Position numbers and translations under genes: made by a program
Source: Metallumcola ferriviriculae
GTDB taxonomy: Bacteria > Bacillota > JADQBR01
Length of the DNA: 64,000 nucleotides
Assembly (NCBI RefSeq): GCF_035573695.1
Contig: NZ_CP121694.1
Span: 844,501-908,500, forward strand
Direction: 5' to 3'
Notes under the pieces: generated by a model
What the model was told of the DNA's origin: nothing
Seen by the model: the letters and a program-made list of their open reading frames with translations, nothing else
The model's database searches: none
Part shown: positions 16,377 to 25,145 of the stretch, in pieces
How the letters are laid out: the number at the start of each line of letters is the position of its first letter
Numbering within the stretch: position 1 is the stretch's first letter

Positions 16377-16666
16377 GGGAGTTGGTCTCCAGGATCAATA
16401 AACTAAGGGTCAAATATCACAGACGTACTGTGGAAAATATTCGCAACGATCAAATTAAACCTGTTGAAATCCAAAACAAAATGGGCAAAATATTGAAGCT
16501 TATTGTAGCTAGCCCTGAAAAGGGCTGTTAAAAAGGGGCAACTTGAAATTGCATAGAGACAGATGATCAAGAATACAACGCTTGTCTGAAAATTACTACG
16601 GGAATTTAGCACCCGTGGTCTTTTTTTAAAATCAGGGTAAATTTATCGAATTTTATTCCAATACCC
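16377..16666. other. Intergenic stretch with a short coding-like relic
   Basis: A 49-codon frame opens at TTG 16382 and ends TAA 16529-16531 (SRINKLRVKYHRRTVENIRN in part). It is basic and coding-like but has no convincing ribosome site, and I do not recognise it; it may be a gene remnant. Further on, ACGGG...CCCGT (16598-16617) followed by TTTTTTT looks like a weak terminator. Confidence 0.35.
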
Positions 16667-16719
16667 TTGACGGCAACTACTAAGTGTAGTAAATTGAATA
16701 TATACCCCCTATAGGTATA
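16667..16719 (+). promoter_or_regulatory. Promoter with CsoR-like copper operator
   Basis: A -35 TTGACG (16667-16672) and a -10-like TAAATT (16690-16695) are separated by 17 bases. Immediately downstream lies the near-palindrome TATACCCCCTATAGGTATA (16701-16719), similar to the TACCCC...GGGGTA operators bound by CsoR-type Cu(I) repressors. It overlaps the expected transcription start, as needed for repression. No csoR gene is in the window. Confidence 0.6.
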
Positions 16720-16747
16720 AAGAGGGGGCTAAACGGGAGGCGAAAGA

Positions 16748-16909
16748 ATGTCTGATTTTCTTAATAGTTATGGAAGCTGGATTTTGTTTGGAGGGTTGAT
16801 GTTATTGATGATGCGTATGCATGGCTCCGGCGGTGGTTGTTGTGGCGGCCAGCAACATACTACGCAAAATAAAGATGATGGTGCAGACCATAGACCGCAT
16901 CAGCATTAA
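16748..16909 (+). CDS. Small Met/Cys/His-rich membrane protein (DUF2933-like)
   Basis: 53 aa from ATG 16748 behind GGGAGG. One hydrophobic helix (SWILFGGLMLLMMRM) is followed by GSGGGCCGG and a His-rich tail (HRPHQH). The Met, Cys-Cys and His residues are soft-metal ligands. It sits between a CsoR-like operator and copA, so a role in copper handling at the membrane is likely. Such proteins resemble the short DUF2933 type found beside copper exporters. Confidence 0.7.
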   Translation: MSDFLNSYGSWILFGGLMLLMMRMHGSGGGCCGGQQHTTQNKDDGADHRPHQH

Positions 16910-16962
16910 TGGATGTTATAAGTTTAGGATGATTTGCTGTACAGAAAGGGGAGAGCAATCAG

Positions 16963-19410
16963 GTGAATACTACTTCAGTTAACTTACCTATTTCTGGCAT
17001 GAGCTGCGCAGCATGTGCCAGCAGAATCGAAAAAGGACTTAACAAACTAGATGGTGTAGAAAAAGCAAATGTTAATTTTGCAGTTGAAAAAGCTACGCTG
17101 GAATACCATCCTGATCGATTGGGCGTAGATGATTTCATCAAAACTGTTCATGACCTGGGATATGAAGTTGGTACCGAAAAAATTGAACTAAAAATTGGCG
17201 GCATGACATGTGCGGCATGCGCGAGCAGAGTGGAAAAACAGCTTCATAGTCTTGAAGGGGTTATTAAGGCCGGAGTAAACATTGCCACTGAAAAGGGTAC
17301 TGTAGAGTTCATTGCAAGACAGCTTAAAGTTCATGACCTGCGGCAGGCAGTAGAAAAAATTGGCTATACGGCTGAGCTGGTTGAAGAGCTTAATGAAGAT
17401 AAGGAGAGGCAGCAGCGGCAGAATGAGATTGTTCGTCAGCGGAATGTATTCATTCTCTCAGCGATACTTTCCGTTCCCTTGCTGTTGACCATGTTTGCTC
17501 ACATTTTCGAATGGGCTTGGTACCCTGAAATCTTAAAGTCGTCGTGGGTTCAATTATTGTTGGCGACACCTGTCCAATTTGTTGCAGGCTGGCAGTTTTA
17601 TCGCGGCGCTTATCTCAACCTTAAACATGGGTCGGCAAATATGGATGTACTGGTTGCCATGGGTACTTCTGCCGCCTATTTTTACAGTCTGGTGAACACG
17701 TTTATTGGGGGACCGCTTTATTACGAAACAGCGGCGGTATTAATCACTCTAATCATTTTGGGGCACATGTTAGAGTCAATTGCCAAGGGTAGAACTTCTG
17801 AAGCCATTAAAAAGCTCATGGGGCTTCAAGCGAAAACTGCCAGGGTAATCCGTAACGGAGAAGAAATGGACATCCCGGTTGATACAGTAGAGCTGGGCGA
17901 CGTGATTGTCGTTCGTCCCGGTGAAAAAATTCCGGTAGACGGAAAGGTGATTGAAGGTACATCGGCAGTAGACGAATCCATGCTGACGGGTGAAAGCATT
18001 CCGGTGGACAAAAAAGCCGGCGATGAAGTGATTGGTGCCACCATCAATAAACATGGTTCCTTTAAGTTTGAGGCAACCAAAGTGGGTAAGGATACGGCGC
18101 TTGCACAGATTATCAAGGTTGTAGAAGATGCGCAGGGTTCAAAAGCACCTATCCAGAAAATGGCGGACATCATTTCCGGGTACTTTGTGCCGGTGGTGGT
18201 GGCAATTGCAGTAGTTACCTTTTTGATATGGTATTTTGTCGTCACACCCGGTAATTTACCGGTAGCTTTAATTAACTTTACCGCCGTACTAGTGATTGCC
18301 TGCCCCTGTGCGCTGGGGTTGGCTACACCGACCTCAATTATGGTGGGTACGGGTAGGGGTGCAGAAACCGGTATCCTTTTTAAAGGCGGCGAACACCTTG
18401 AAAAAGCGCACAAACTAAATGCCATTGTTCTGGATAAAACCGGAACCATTACTAAAGGTCAGCCCGAAGTCACGGATGTGGTGTCATTGGACGACACTCG
18501 GGAGGAAGACTTACTAATAATTGCCGGGGCAGTAGAGAAAAATTCCGAGCATCCGCTCGGCCAGGCCATTGTGAAAAAGGCCGAAGAGAAGCAGAGACTG
18601 CCTCAAACCGACAGTTTTAATGCTATTCCCGGCCATGGGATTGAGGCTCATATCGATGGGAAGCGAGTATTGGTAGGTAATACAAAATTAATGATTGAAC
18701 GCGACGTCAATGTATCTAATTTTGAAGAGCAAAAGGCAAAGCTTGAGAACGAAGGGAAAACAGCCATGCTCATGGCAATCAATGGCCGTCCTTCTGGTCT
18801 CATTGCAGTGGCTGATACCGTGAAACAGCATTCAAAGACCGCAATTGCTCAACTTAAGCAAATGGGGATTGAAGTCTACATGATAACCGGGGATAACCGG
18901 CGTACGGCGAATGCTATCGCCAAGCAGGTAGGCGTGGATAATGTTTTAGCAGAGGTACTGCCTGAAGATAAGGCCAAAGAAGTACAAAAACTAAAAGATG
19001 CCGGCAAGAACGTGGGTATGGTTGGTGATGGTATCAATGACGCACCGGCTCTGGCGACGGCTGATATCGGTATGGCAATCGGGACAGGAACCGATGTTGC
19101 GATGGAAGCCGCTGACGTCACCCTCATGCGTGGAGATTTGCGTAGTATAGTTGCTGCTGTACAGCTTAGTAAAGCCACTATGAAAAACATCAAGCAGAAT
19201 CTATTTTGGGCTTTAATTTACAATACCATTGGTATACCCGTTGCAGCGAGCGGTTTACTGAACCCGATCATCGCCGGTGCCGCTATGGCGTTTAGTTCCG
19301 TATCTGTGGTGAGTAACGCTCTTCGCCTGAAAAGATGGCGTTTTCATATGGAAACCGGAGAAATGCATGTTGAAGAAGCAGATCAGAGCCGCGTTTCGGC
19401 AGCAGTATAG
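16963..19410 (+). CDS. copA: Copper-translocating P-type ATPase CopA
   Basis: 815 aa, GTG start behind AAAGGGGAG. Two N-terminal heavy-metal domains carry GMSCAACAS (about 13-20) and GMTCAACAS (about 83-90). The membrane metal site is CPCALG, the phosphorylated aspartate is in [13 protein letters not shown] is the actuator motif, HP is in SEHPLG, and the ATP/Mg region reads [10 protein letters not shown]. These define a P1B-type Cu(I) exporter. It is followed by 75 bases and then a radical SAM peptide cassette in the same direction with no terminator between, so co-transcription is likely. Confidence 0.96.
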   Translation: MNTTSVNLPISGMSCAACASRIEKGLNKLDGVEKANVNFAVEKATLEYHPDRLGVDDFIKTVHDLGYEVGTEKIELKIGGMTCAACASRVEKQLHSLEGVIKAGVNIATEKGTVEFIARQLKVHDLRQAVEKIGYTAELVEELNEDKERQQRQNEIVRQRNVFILSAILSVPLLLTMFAHIFEWAWYPEILKSSWVQLLLATPVQFVAGWQFYRGAYLNLKHGSANMDVLVAMGTSAAYFYSLVNTFIGGPLYYETAAVLITLIILGHMLESIAKGRTSEAIKKLMGLQAKTARVIRNGEEMDIPVDTVELGDVIVVRPGEKIPVDGKVIEGTSAVDESMLTGESIPVDKKAGDEVIGATINKHGSFKFEATKVGKDTALAQIIKVVEDAQGSKAPIQKMADIISGYFVPVVVAIAVVTFLIWYFVVTPGNLPVALINFTAVLVIACPCALGLATPTSIMVGTGRGAETGILFKGGEHLEKAHKLNAIVLDKTGTITKGQPEVTDVVSLDDTREEDLLIIAGAVEKNSEHPLGQAIVKKAEEKQRLPQTDSFNAIPGHGIEAHIDGKRVLVGNTKLMIERDVNVSNFEEQKAKLENEGKTAMLMAINGRPSGLIAVADTVKQHSKTAIAQLKQMGIEVYMITGDNRRTANAIAKQVGVDNVLAEVLPEDKAKEVQKLKDAGKNVGMVGDGINDAPALATADIGMAIGTGTDVAMEAADVTLMRGDLRSIVAAVQLSKATMKNIKQNLFWALIYNTIGIPVAASGLLNPIIAGAAMAFSSVSVVSNALRLKRWRFHMETGEMHVEEADQSRVSAAV

Positions 19411-19485
19411 TTAGCAGGCAGTGAGTGGGCGGTTAGTTTGGCAAGGGATGTCCAACTAGGTTATTTACCAAGGAGGCGAAAGAAA

Positions 19486-19716
19486 GTGGCAAACTATTGT
19501 TTTCCTAATTTGAAAGCAAACATTGAGAACTTAAAGAAAAAGGATAAGGACTATCTTACCGGCCACGAAGGCTGCGTTGAATTGTTCTGCAAGGATTGTG
19601 ATTTCTTTCGAGAAGATGAGAGGGACTTGGAATGCGGGGCTTTTAAATTGCTAAAGAAATTGATGGATAATAAAATCATTACTCCCGAGGATATCTTCAA
19701 TGTCGTCAGCGATTGA
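19486..19716 (+). CDS. Small cysteine-containing protein of the radical SAM cassette, unrecognised
   Basis: 76 aa from GTG 19486, ten bases after AAGGAGG. Six cysteines occur: C4, then the cluster GCVELFCKDCDFF, then ECGAF, on a largely helical, Lys/Asp-rich chain. It overlaps the radical SAM gene by 17 bases, so it is coupled to it. The C-x5-C-x2-C spacing could bind a metal. I do not recognise a family. It could be a partner or chaperone of the maturase or a second substrate. Confidence 0.7.
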   Translation: MANYCFPNLKANIENLKKKDKDYLTGHEGCVELFCKDCDFFREDERDLECGAFKLLKKLMDNKIITPEDIFNVVSD

Positions 19717-20866
19717 TTCGCTAAACTTTAACCCGGCATTTTCCCTCAAAAATCTGGAAGAACCTGTGATATATGATAAGGTAAACGACGAACTTTACGA
19801 ACTTAACCAGGAAGCATACCAATTCTTATTGTCTTGTGCACGGGGTAATGTTCGTGTGAAAGACGTACCTACGGATGCTGAGGCGAAGGAATTCATAGAT
19901 TTCTGCATTGAGGAAGAAATATTGGCGGTTAAGCCTGTCAGCGCGCCGGTAGAGGTTGTTGCTGACAGTACACCAAATCCTTCGTTGCGCTATCTTGAAG
20001 TTCAATTAACTGATCGCTGCAACCTTCGCTGCCACCATTGCTTTCTTGGCGATACCCAGGGACATGATATGGGATTGGAACACTTTTATGCTGTGGCGCA
20101 GCAGTTTGAGGCTCTGCAAGGACTCAAAATGATGTTGACAGGGGGAGAACCGCTTCTGTACCCTCATTTCTGGGAGATAAATGAGAAGTTGCCGAAATAT
20201 GATTTTCGAAGCGTGTTGCTTTCTAACGGGCATTTAATCAGCAGGGAAGCGGCTCAAAAGTTGAACGTGCATGAAGTACAGTTAAGTATTGATGGCATGG
20301 AAGAAGCACACGATTCTCTGCGAGGTAGGGGCAGTTTTAGGAAAGTGACGGAGGCTTTGGAAGCTCTATTGGCATGCGGTAAGAAAGTATCTATCGCTAC
20401 CATGATTCACGCCCGTAACCTTAATGATTTTGCCCAACTGGAAAAACTAATTGACCAGTACGGCATAGATGAATGGAACATTGATTTTCCTACACCAACT
20501 GGTCGTCTTGCACAGAATGAAATCTGCCAAGTAACGCCGGAAGTGGCTGCGCCGTTAATGCAGTACAGCAGAAGTGGAGGACATTTTAACGGCAACGGCC
20601 CTTGGGCATGTGGCGCACATTTGGCCACAGCCACAGTAGACGGGCATCTGGAAAAGTGCAGTTTTTATTCGACAAAGGAAAATCCAATTTTCGAAATAGG
20701 ACTCCGCGCGGCTTGGGTTAATACGCCTCGGGTAACCCTAGTAGAATTGGAATGTGACTGTGAGTACCTGGAACAATGCAAAGGAGGCTGCAGGTTCCGA
20801 GCGGAGACCTTTGGCAATCCCAAAAGTCCTGACCCGCTGCAATGCCATTGCTGTGGTGTAATCTAG
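19700..20866 (+). CDS. Radical SAM/SPASM peptide maturase with fused PqqD-like domain
   Basis: 388 aa. Residues 10-80 (YDKVNDELYELNQEAYQFLL) are PqqD-like, i.e. a RiPP recognition element that binds a leader peptide. The radical SAM cluster is C107-x3-C111-x2-C114 (DRCNLRCHHC), with MLTGGEPLLY and LSIDGMEEAHDSLRG following. The C-terminal SPASM part is Cys-rich: CGAH, CSFY, ECDCEYLEQCKGGC and CHCC, enough for auxiliary clusters. A 20-residue peptide gene follows 55 bases later. The predicted job is cross-linking or other modification of that peptide's cysteine region. Confidence 0.85.
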   Translation: MSSAIDSLNFNPAFSLKNLEEPVIYDKVNDELYELNQEAYQFLLSCARGNVRVKDVPTDAEAKEFIDFCIEEEILAVKPVSAPVEVVADSTPNPSLRYLEVQLTDRCNLRCHHCFLGDTQGHDMGLEHFYAVAQQFEALQGLKMMLTGGEPLLYPHFWEINEKLPKYDFRSVLLSNGHLISREAAQKLNVHEVQLSIDGMEEAHDSLRGRGSFRKVTEALEALLACGKKVSIATMIHARNLNDFAQLEKLIDQYGIDEWNIDFPTPTGRLAQNEICQVTPEVAAPLMQYSRSGGHFNGNGPWACGAHLATATVDGHLEKCSFYSTKENPIFEIGLRAAWVNTPRVTLVELECDCEYLEQCKGGCRFRAETFGNPKSPDPLQCHCCGVI

Positions 20867-20871
20867 CTTTT

Positions 20872-20887
20872 AACCCTTGGAAGGGTT
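20872..20887 (+). other. Small stem-loop between maturase and mini-peptide
   Basis: AACCCT, loop TGGA, AGGGTT. No T-run follows, so it is more likely an mRNA processing or stability element that could set a different peptide:enzyme ratio than a terminator. Confidence 0.4.
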
Positions 20888-20920
20888 GAATATAAAATTT
20901 CATAAAGGAGGTGTTAAGGC

Positions 20921-20983
20921 ATGAAGATTAAAAAAGTATCCAAGCGTCAGTCCAACCTGTGCAAGTGCCATGCATCCTGCTAA
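20921..20983 (+). CDS. 20-residue Cys-rich mini precursor peptide
   Basis: The full translation is MKIKKVSKRQSNLCKCHASC. Translation is well supported: AAAGGAGGTG lies seven bases before the ATG and a strong terminator lies just after the stop. A basic stretch (1-11) would be the leader and NLCKCHASC the modified part, with cysteines at 14, 16 and 20 and His17. The length is comparable with PqqA, another tiny radical SAM substrate. It follows a radical SAM/SPASM gene with a fused leader-binding domain and a copper ATPase. I know no named family for it. Confidence 0.75.
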   Translation: MKIKKVSKRQSNLCKCHASC

Positions 20984-20991
20984 TAAGTGTG

Positions 20992-21031
20992 AAAAAAGAT
21001 AGCCCCCTGTCAGGGGGTTTATCTTTTTTTG
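20992..21031 (+). terminator. Terminator after the mini-peptide
   Basis: AAAAAGATAGCCCCCTG and CAGGGGGTTTATCTTTTTTT form a strong GC stem with a T-run; it closes the copper/radical SAM operon. Confidence 0.92.
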
Positions 21032-21731
21032 ACTTCATTAGCCCTCTCTTCACAATTAATAGCGACCGCAAATGATACGTTTGTGAAAAAGTTATCGTTT
21101 GAGCTGTTTTCAACGCACGCAAGAGGGCATTGACTAATACTACCCATTGTAGTACGATTAAAGAAAATATATATTATCGTATGGGGGTATGGTATAAAAG
21201 TCCGGACAATACAGGTGGCTGGTAACTCCAGCAAGTCATGAGCTTGATTATTCACTTATTGGTTATGTCTCTCCGGATTATTGGTCAAAAGCAAGAAGAA
21301 AATCTGAGAAACGTTAAAAGGGAGTTTCCAAAAAAACTGAAGCATCTCCCAAAAAGGGAAGGTGCTTTTTTTGATTCACGTAGCAAGCTAGGAACGATTC
21401 TTTAATATAATTACCTAGTAAGACTAAGGCCGCCCAAACCATTAGTCAATTTTAAGTGACTGGCATACGGATTATTTTCGTTTTTTGCTATACCACCCTC
21501 CCATTATCAATTATTCTGCCGAAGTACTATAGTGAATGCCATAAAATAACCTAATAATTAAAGATAATTTAAATGGAACGTTTTTCAAGTGGCTAACGTC
21601 TATTCTAGGCGATAGTTTATTTATGCTTTTTTGCGCGCAATATCACCAATGCAATGCTAAACCGATTGATGTATTAGTTACATAATCAATGCTTGATTTT
21701 GATAATTAGACAACAAGAAGGAGACATAACT
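21032..21731. other. 700-base gap with a transposase relic and a terminator-like stem
   Basis: At about 21,250-21,318 one frame reads YSLIGYVSPDYWSKARRKSE to a stop, resembling the C-terminal end of IS3 OrfB proteins, with no remaining core. A stem AGCATCTCCC/GGGAAGGTGCT with a T-run ends at 21,371. The rest (21,380-21,700) is A/T-rich; I see no clear gene or structured RNA in it. Confidence 0.4.
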
Positions 21732-24443
21732 ATGCCTAAAAACTCGTACTGGTTAGCAACAAAAAAATTTCGAATGGCTCTTAAAAAAATTTCACTATCT
21801 ACATGTTCAATCTTTCTGGCAACATCCATGTTAACTGGGCCGCCCCTTCTGGCTCGGGAGGATTCAAGTGGGCGGGGGCAGATAAGTAGTGAAATTGAAG
21901 TGGCAGCGAACGAAGAAGTTTTGCTAGCCGATCCGAATTTGATAACAGCTGTTCCGATTACCGCAGGGGCAATAATGGAGGAATATCATTGGCAAACGGC
22001 GGATGGGCCGGCCAAGGCTTGGGTAACAAAGGTAGATATTAGTGATCCCAATATCGAATTAGCGGTCATTCCCGGGCAGGGAAAACTAACAGAGCGACTT
22101 AATGTCACTGCCATGGCTAAAAACACGGGGGCAGTCGCTGCCATTAACGGTGATTTTTTTAATACGAAAGGAGAAGGGGTTCCTATCGGGCCCATGGCCA
22201 CGGGGGGAAGTTTAGCAGCTTCACCTGCGCAGCTTGTGGGCTGGCATGCCCTGGGAATAACCGCTGATCGGCAGGCTTACATAGAGTCTTTTGCTTTTTC
22301 AGGCAGCGTAAAGGCAGCCAACGGAGCAACATTTGAATTGGCGGGCTTGAATAAGACAGCCTATTGGGAGCAGCCAGGGGGAAGCCACAGTCATGTGGAC
22401 AAGCTGCATTTGTATAATGATCTATGGGCCGGGCATACCCGCGGCGAGGACAGTTATACCACTCCTACGGAAATACTGGTGAAAGACAGCAAAGTAGTTA
22501 AGATTAGTCATGGGGAGTATTTGGATATTCCTGTACCCAAAGATGCTTATATCCTACGGGGCCACGGTAAAGCAGCGCGCTTTTTGGAGGATAATTTCGG
22601 GGTAGGTGATCCCATTGATATCGAATATGCAGTTAGCCCTGACCGAAATTGGAGTACGATTATGGGCGGGTACAGTTTGCTGGTGGATGGCGGAAAAGCC
22701 GTTCCACTCCCTAAGGAAGTGCTTGCTTCCCTAGATGGGGTGCGGGCGCGTTCCGCTGTAGGTATTTCTAAAGACCGGAAAACTATCTATTTAGTGGGGG
22801 TAGAAGGGCGTACTAAGGCCAGCAAGGGACTCAGATTAGGTGATTTGGCTGGGTTTTTCGAAGAATTGGGGGTTTGGCAAGCCATTAATTTGGATGGTGG
22901 CGGTTCTACCACTATGGCAGCCAGGCCGTTGGGTGAGTGGCAGGCCAAGAGAGTGTTTTCACCGGAGCAGGGGGCAAACGAGCGCCTGATAGTGAATGCA
23001 TTGGCGGTCTATTCTACTGCACCTCAAGGTAAGCTGGAGGGCCTAATTATGTCGGGTAACCAAGTGGCATTAATTGGTGAAGGAGTTAGCTATTCTTTAA
23101 AAGCCTATGACCAGTATTTCAATCCAATGGATACAGCCAAATTACCGATAACTTGGACCAAAAAAGGCGAAGTAGGTACCTTGCAGGCCAACCGCTTTGT
23201 GGCTAAGCGTCCGGGAATAGTTGAGATTATTGCCGGTGCCAATCAGGTGGGCACTAGGCTGCCGATTGAGGTAGTAGGTAAGGGAGAATTAAGCGCGTTA
23301 AACCTTACTTTAGCGAAAAATGATGAGCAAATAAACTTGGGGCAGGGAATACCTCTAGCCCTGACTTTAGAAACTGTTACCGGCAAGACCAGGGAGATAC
23401 CCGCGGCGTTTGTGGACTGGCAGCTGCATAACTTGAAGGGGGAAGTATCTTCAGATGGAATACTGACTGTACAGGGAGCAGGAAGCGGCGGAAGCGGAAT
23501 TGTAGTAGCCAGATATCAAGGCTTTAGTGCACCGTTAGCTGTGACAGTAAGGAAAGGGGTGCCAATACCGTTGTTTAATTCATTGACGGACCTCTCTTTC
23601 TTAACATATCCACAAGAAGTGAGCGGAAGGATAAAACGGGTGGCGGACCCCGTGGATGCCCAAGGTCGGCAGGTAACAGCGCTGGATTATGATTTTACCG
23701 GCGTTACTGATGCAAATGCTGCTGCGTATATTAAACTTGGCGAGGCCGGACTCGTGATAGATAAGGAGGCCGAAAGCCTAACGCTGGATGTCTATGGCAG
23801 TGGGGGCAGCGAATGGCTGAGGGCCGAATTGGAGGATGCTGAGGGTAATAGTCAGCGGGTAGATTTAGCGAAGCGTATTGATTGGCAAGGTTGGCAATCG
23901 GTAGAGTTGTATTTTGGGGAACTCACTAATAGTAAACCGTTAACTGTAAAGCGGATTTATGTAGTCACTGCTGAAAATGAGCAACAAGTGCGGGCACTTC
24001 AAGGGCGACTGTTGTTTAAGAATTTGCGATTAAACTATGACCGGGAGGAAAAACCCGTCGTAACCCAGCCTAGGTTGTCCTTGGGGTTAAAAGAAGGCCA
24101 GCGGCAGATGAGTGTTAACGGTACAGTAACGGAAATGGATGTAGCCCCGGTGATAGTGGCTGGGCGGACATTGGTACCGGTAAGGTTTGTCTCCCAGGCT
24201 CTAAACGGAACGGTGCTTTGGAATGGTAATACCGAAAACGTGACTGTCATTCAAAAAGATAACTGGATAGACTTATGGTTGGGAGACCAACAGATGGTGG
24301 TCAACGGGAAAGCCATATCTTTGGAGGTGCCGCCGGAGTTAACAAGTAATCGGACTATGCTGCCCCTAAGAGCCGTAGCGGAAGTGCTGGGGTTAACGGT
24401 CCAGTGGGATGCGGAAACCCGGGGGATCACCTTGAGTAATTAA
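21732..24443 (+). CDS. Secreted phosphodiester glycosidase with C-terminal stalk domains
   Basis: 903 aa from ATG 21732 (AAGAAGGAG upstream; the longer frame has no site). Signal peptide at 1-45 ending near LLAR. A NAGPA/DUF2233 domain occupies about 60-430: AAINGDFFNTKGEG, GRTKASKGLRLGDLAGFFEE and INLDGGGSTTMAAR are family motifs. Such enzymes hydrolyse phosphodiester-linked sugars, including wall polymers. A long beta-rich middle is followed by two copper amine oxidase N-terminal-like (stalk) repeats (GRTLVPVRFVSQAL, NRTMLPLRAVAEVL), typical of Clostridia surface proteins. It stands alone. Confidence 0.87.
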   Translation: MPKNSYWLATKKFRMALKKISLSTCSIFLATSMLTGPPLLAREDSSGRGQISSEIEVAANEEVLLADPNLITAVPITAGAIMEEYHWQTADGPAKAWVTKVDISDPNIELAVIPGQGKLTERLNVTAMAKNTGAVAAINGDFFNTKGEGVPIGPMATGGSLAASPAQLVGWHALGITADRQAYIESFAFSGSVKAANGATFELAGLNKTAYWEQPGGSHSHVDKLHLYNDLWAGHTRGEDSYTTPTEILVKDSKVVKISHGEYLDIPVPKDAYILRGHGKAARFLEDNFGVGDPIDIEYAVSPDRNWSTIMGGYSLLVDGGKAVPLPKEVLASLDGVRARSAVGISKDRKTIYLVGVEGRTKASKGLRLGDLAGFFEELGVWQAINLDGGGSTTMAARPLGEWQAKRVFSPEQGANERLIVNALAVYSTAPQGKLEGLIMSGNQVALIGEGVSYSLKAYDQYFNPMDTAKLPITWTKKGEVGTLQANRFVAKRPGIVEIIAGANQVGTRLPIEVVGKGELSALNLTLAKNDEQINLGQGIPLALTLETVTGKTREIPAAFVDWQLHNLKGEVSSDGILTVQGAGSGGSGIVVARYQGFSAPLAVTVRKGVPIPLFNSLTDLSFLTYPQEVSGRIKRVADPVDAQGRQVTALDYDFTGVTDANAAAYIKLGEAGLVIDKEAESLTLDVYGSGGSEWLRAELEDAEGNSQRVDLAKRIDWQGWQSVELYFGELTNSKPLTVKRIYVVTAENEQQVRALQGRLLFKNLRLNYDREEKPVVTQPRLSLGLKEGQRQMSVNGTVTEMDVAPVIVAGRTLVPVRFVSQALNGTVLWNGNTENVTVIQKDNWIDLWLGDQQMVVNGKAISLEVPPELTSNRTMLPLRAVAEVLGLTVQWDAETRGITLSN

Positions 24444-24532
24444 TTGGCCAATCTACCATTAATTCTACTTTTCCACCGCATACTTTTGAAATCGTATCCA
24501 GGTTGTGTTGTTACCTGTGGAATATTACATTA

Positions 24533-25021
24533 CTATACCAAGTTATCCTCTAAATAGGCAAGGAATTTTTTTAACCGCTTTTCATCATCCAGCATAAAGT
24601 CCACCAGAATACGGATGCGCAGCATGGTCATTTCGCTAATGTTGTGCTCAATTTTCTCTGTCTCCTCTAACACTCCTTCGGTTACACCGATTATTTTTAA
24701 GAATTGTTCTATGCTTTCGTGGCGTTGGAGCAAGTAATCGCCCAACTCATTGCCTTTTGTGGTAAGCTCGATGATGCCATATTTTTCGTAATTCAGGTAA
24801 TTAAGCTCAGCCAATTTCTGTACCATTTTACTGGCGGAGGGCGGTTGTACGTTTAATGCTCTTGATAGATCGCCAATCCTGGCGTAACCCTTGTCTTTAG
24901 AAAGGCGGGCTACCATCTCCAGATAATCTTCCATACTGGGTGTTAGGGCATCATTTTCCCGGTGGAGTAAAGCATAGCCCCTAACGGTATAGAACTGTTT
25001 TTGGTCGTTTTTTTGTTTCAT
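24533..25021 (-). CDS. DtxR/MntR-family metal-dependent repressor
   Basis: 162 aa. A winged helix (TPSMEDYLEMVARLSKDKGYARIGDLSRALNVQPPSASKMVQ in segments) is followed by a dimerisation/metal domain with HESIEQFLKIIGV and EKIEHNISEMT, where His and Glu act as metal ligands. The lack of an SH3-like third domain favours MntR-sized members. It is the last gene of the Feo group on the minus strand and probably senses Fe(II) or Mn(II) to control feo. A candidate operator lies before feoA at 27,586. Confidence 0.85.
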   Translation of the reverse strand: MKQKNDQKQFYTVRGYALLHRENDALTPSMEDYLEMVARLSKDKGYARIGDLSRALNVQPPSASKMVQKLAELNYLNYEKYGIIELTTKGNELGDYLLQRHESIEQFLKIIGVTEGVLEETEKIEHNISEMTMLRIRILVDFMLDDEKRLKKFLAYLEDNLV

Positions 25022-25094
25022 AAGATTACCTCCAAGTAATATTTACTACTTGATTGCAGGGTTTATGCTTTGCAGATCAACATTTTCAAAAAGG

Positions 25095-25128
25095 TCAAAA
25101 AGAAAAGGGACGGCCATAATCCGCCCCC
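25095..25128 (-). terminator. Probable terminator after feoB C-half
   Basis: On the minus strand GGGGCGG, a short loop and CCGTCCC (one G-T pair) are followed by TTTTCTTTTT. It may reduce read-through into the repressor gene. Confidence 0.6.
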
Positions 25129-25145
25129 GTTTAGCACATAGTTTG

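Noticed and set aside
17826-18449. 207-residue open frame opposite copA
   Set aside because: Antisense of the conserved ATPase core, no start signals.
21032-21731. Riboswitch or tRNA in the long gap
   Set aside because: No cloverleaf, T-arm word or aptamer motif found; only a transposase relic and a terminator-like stem.
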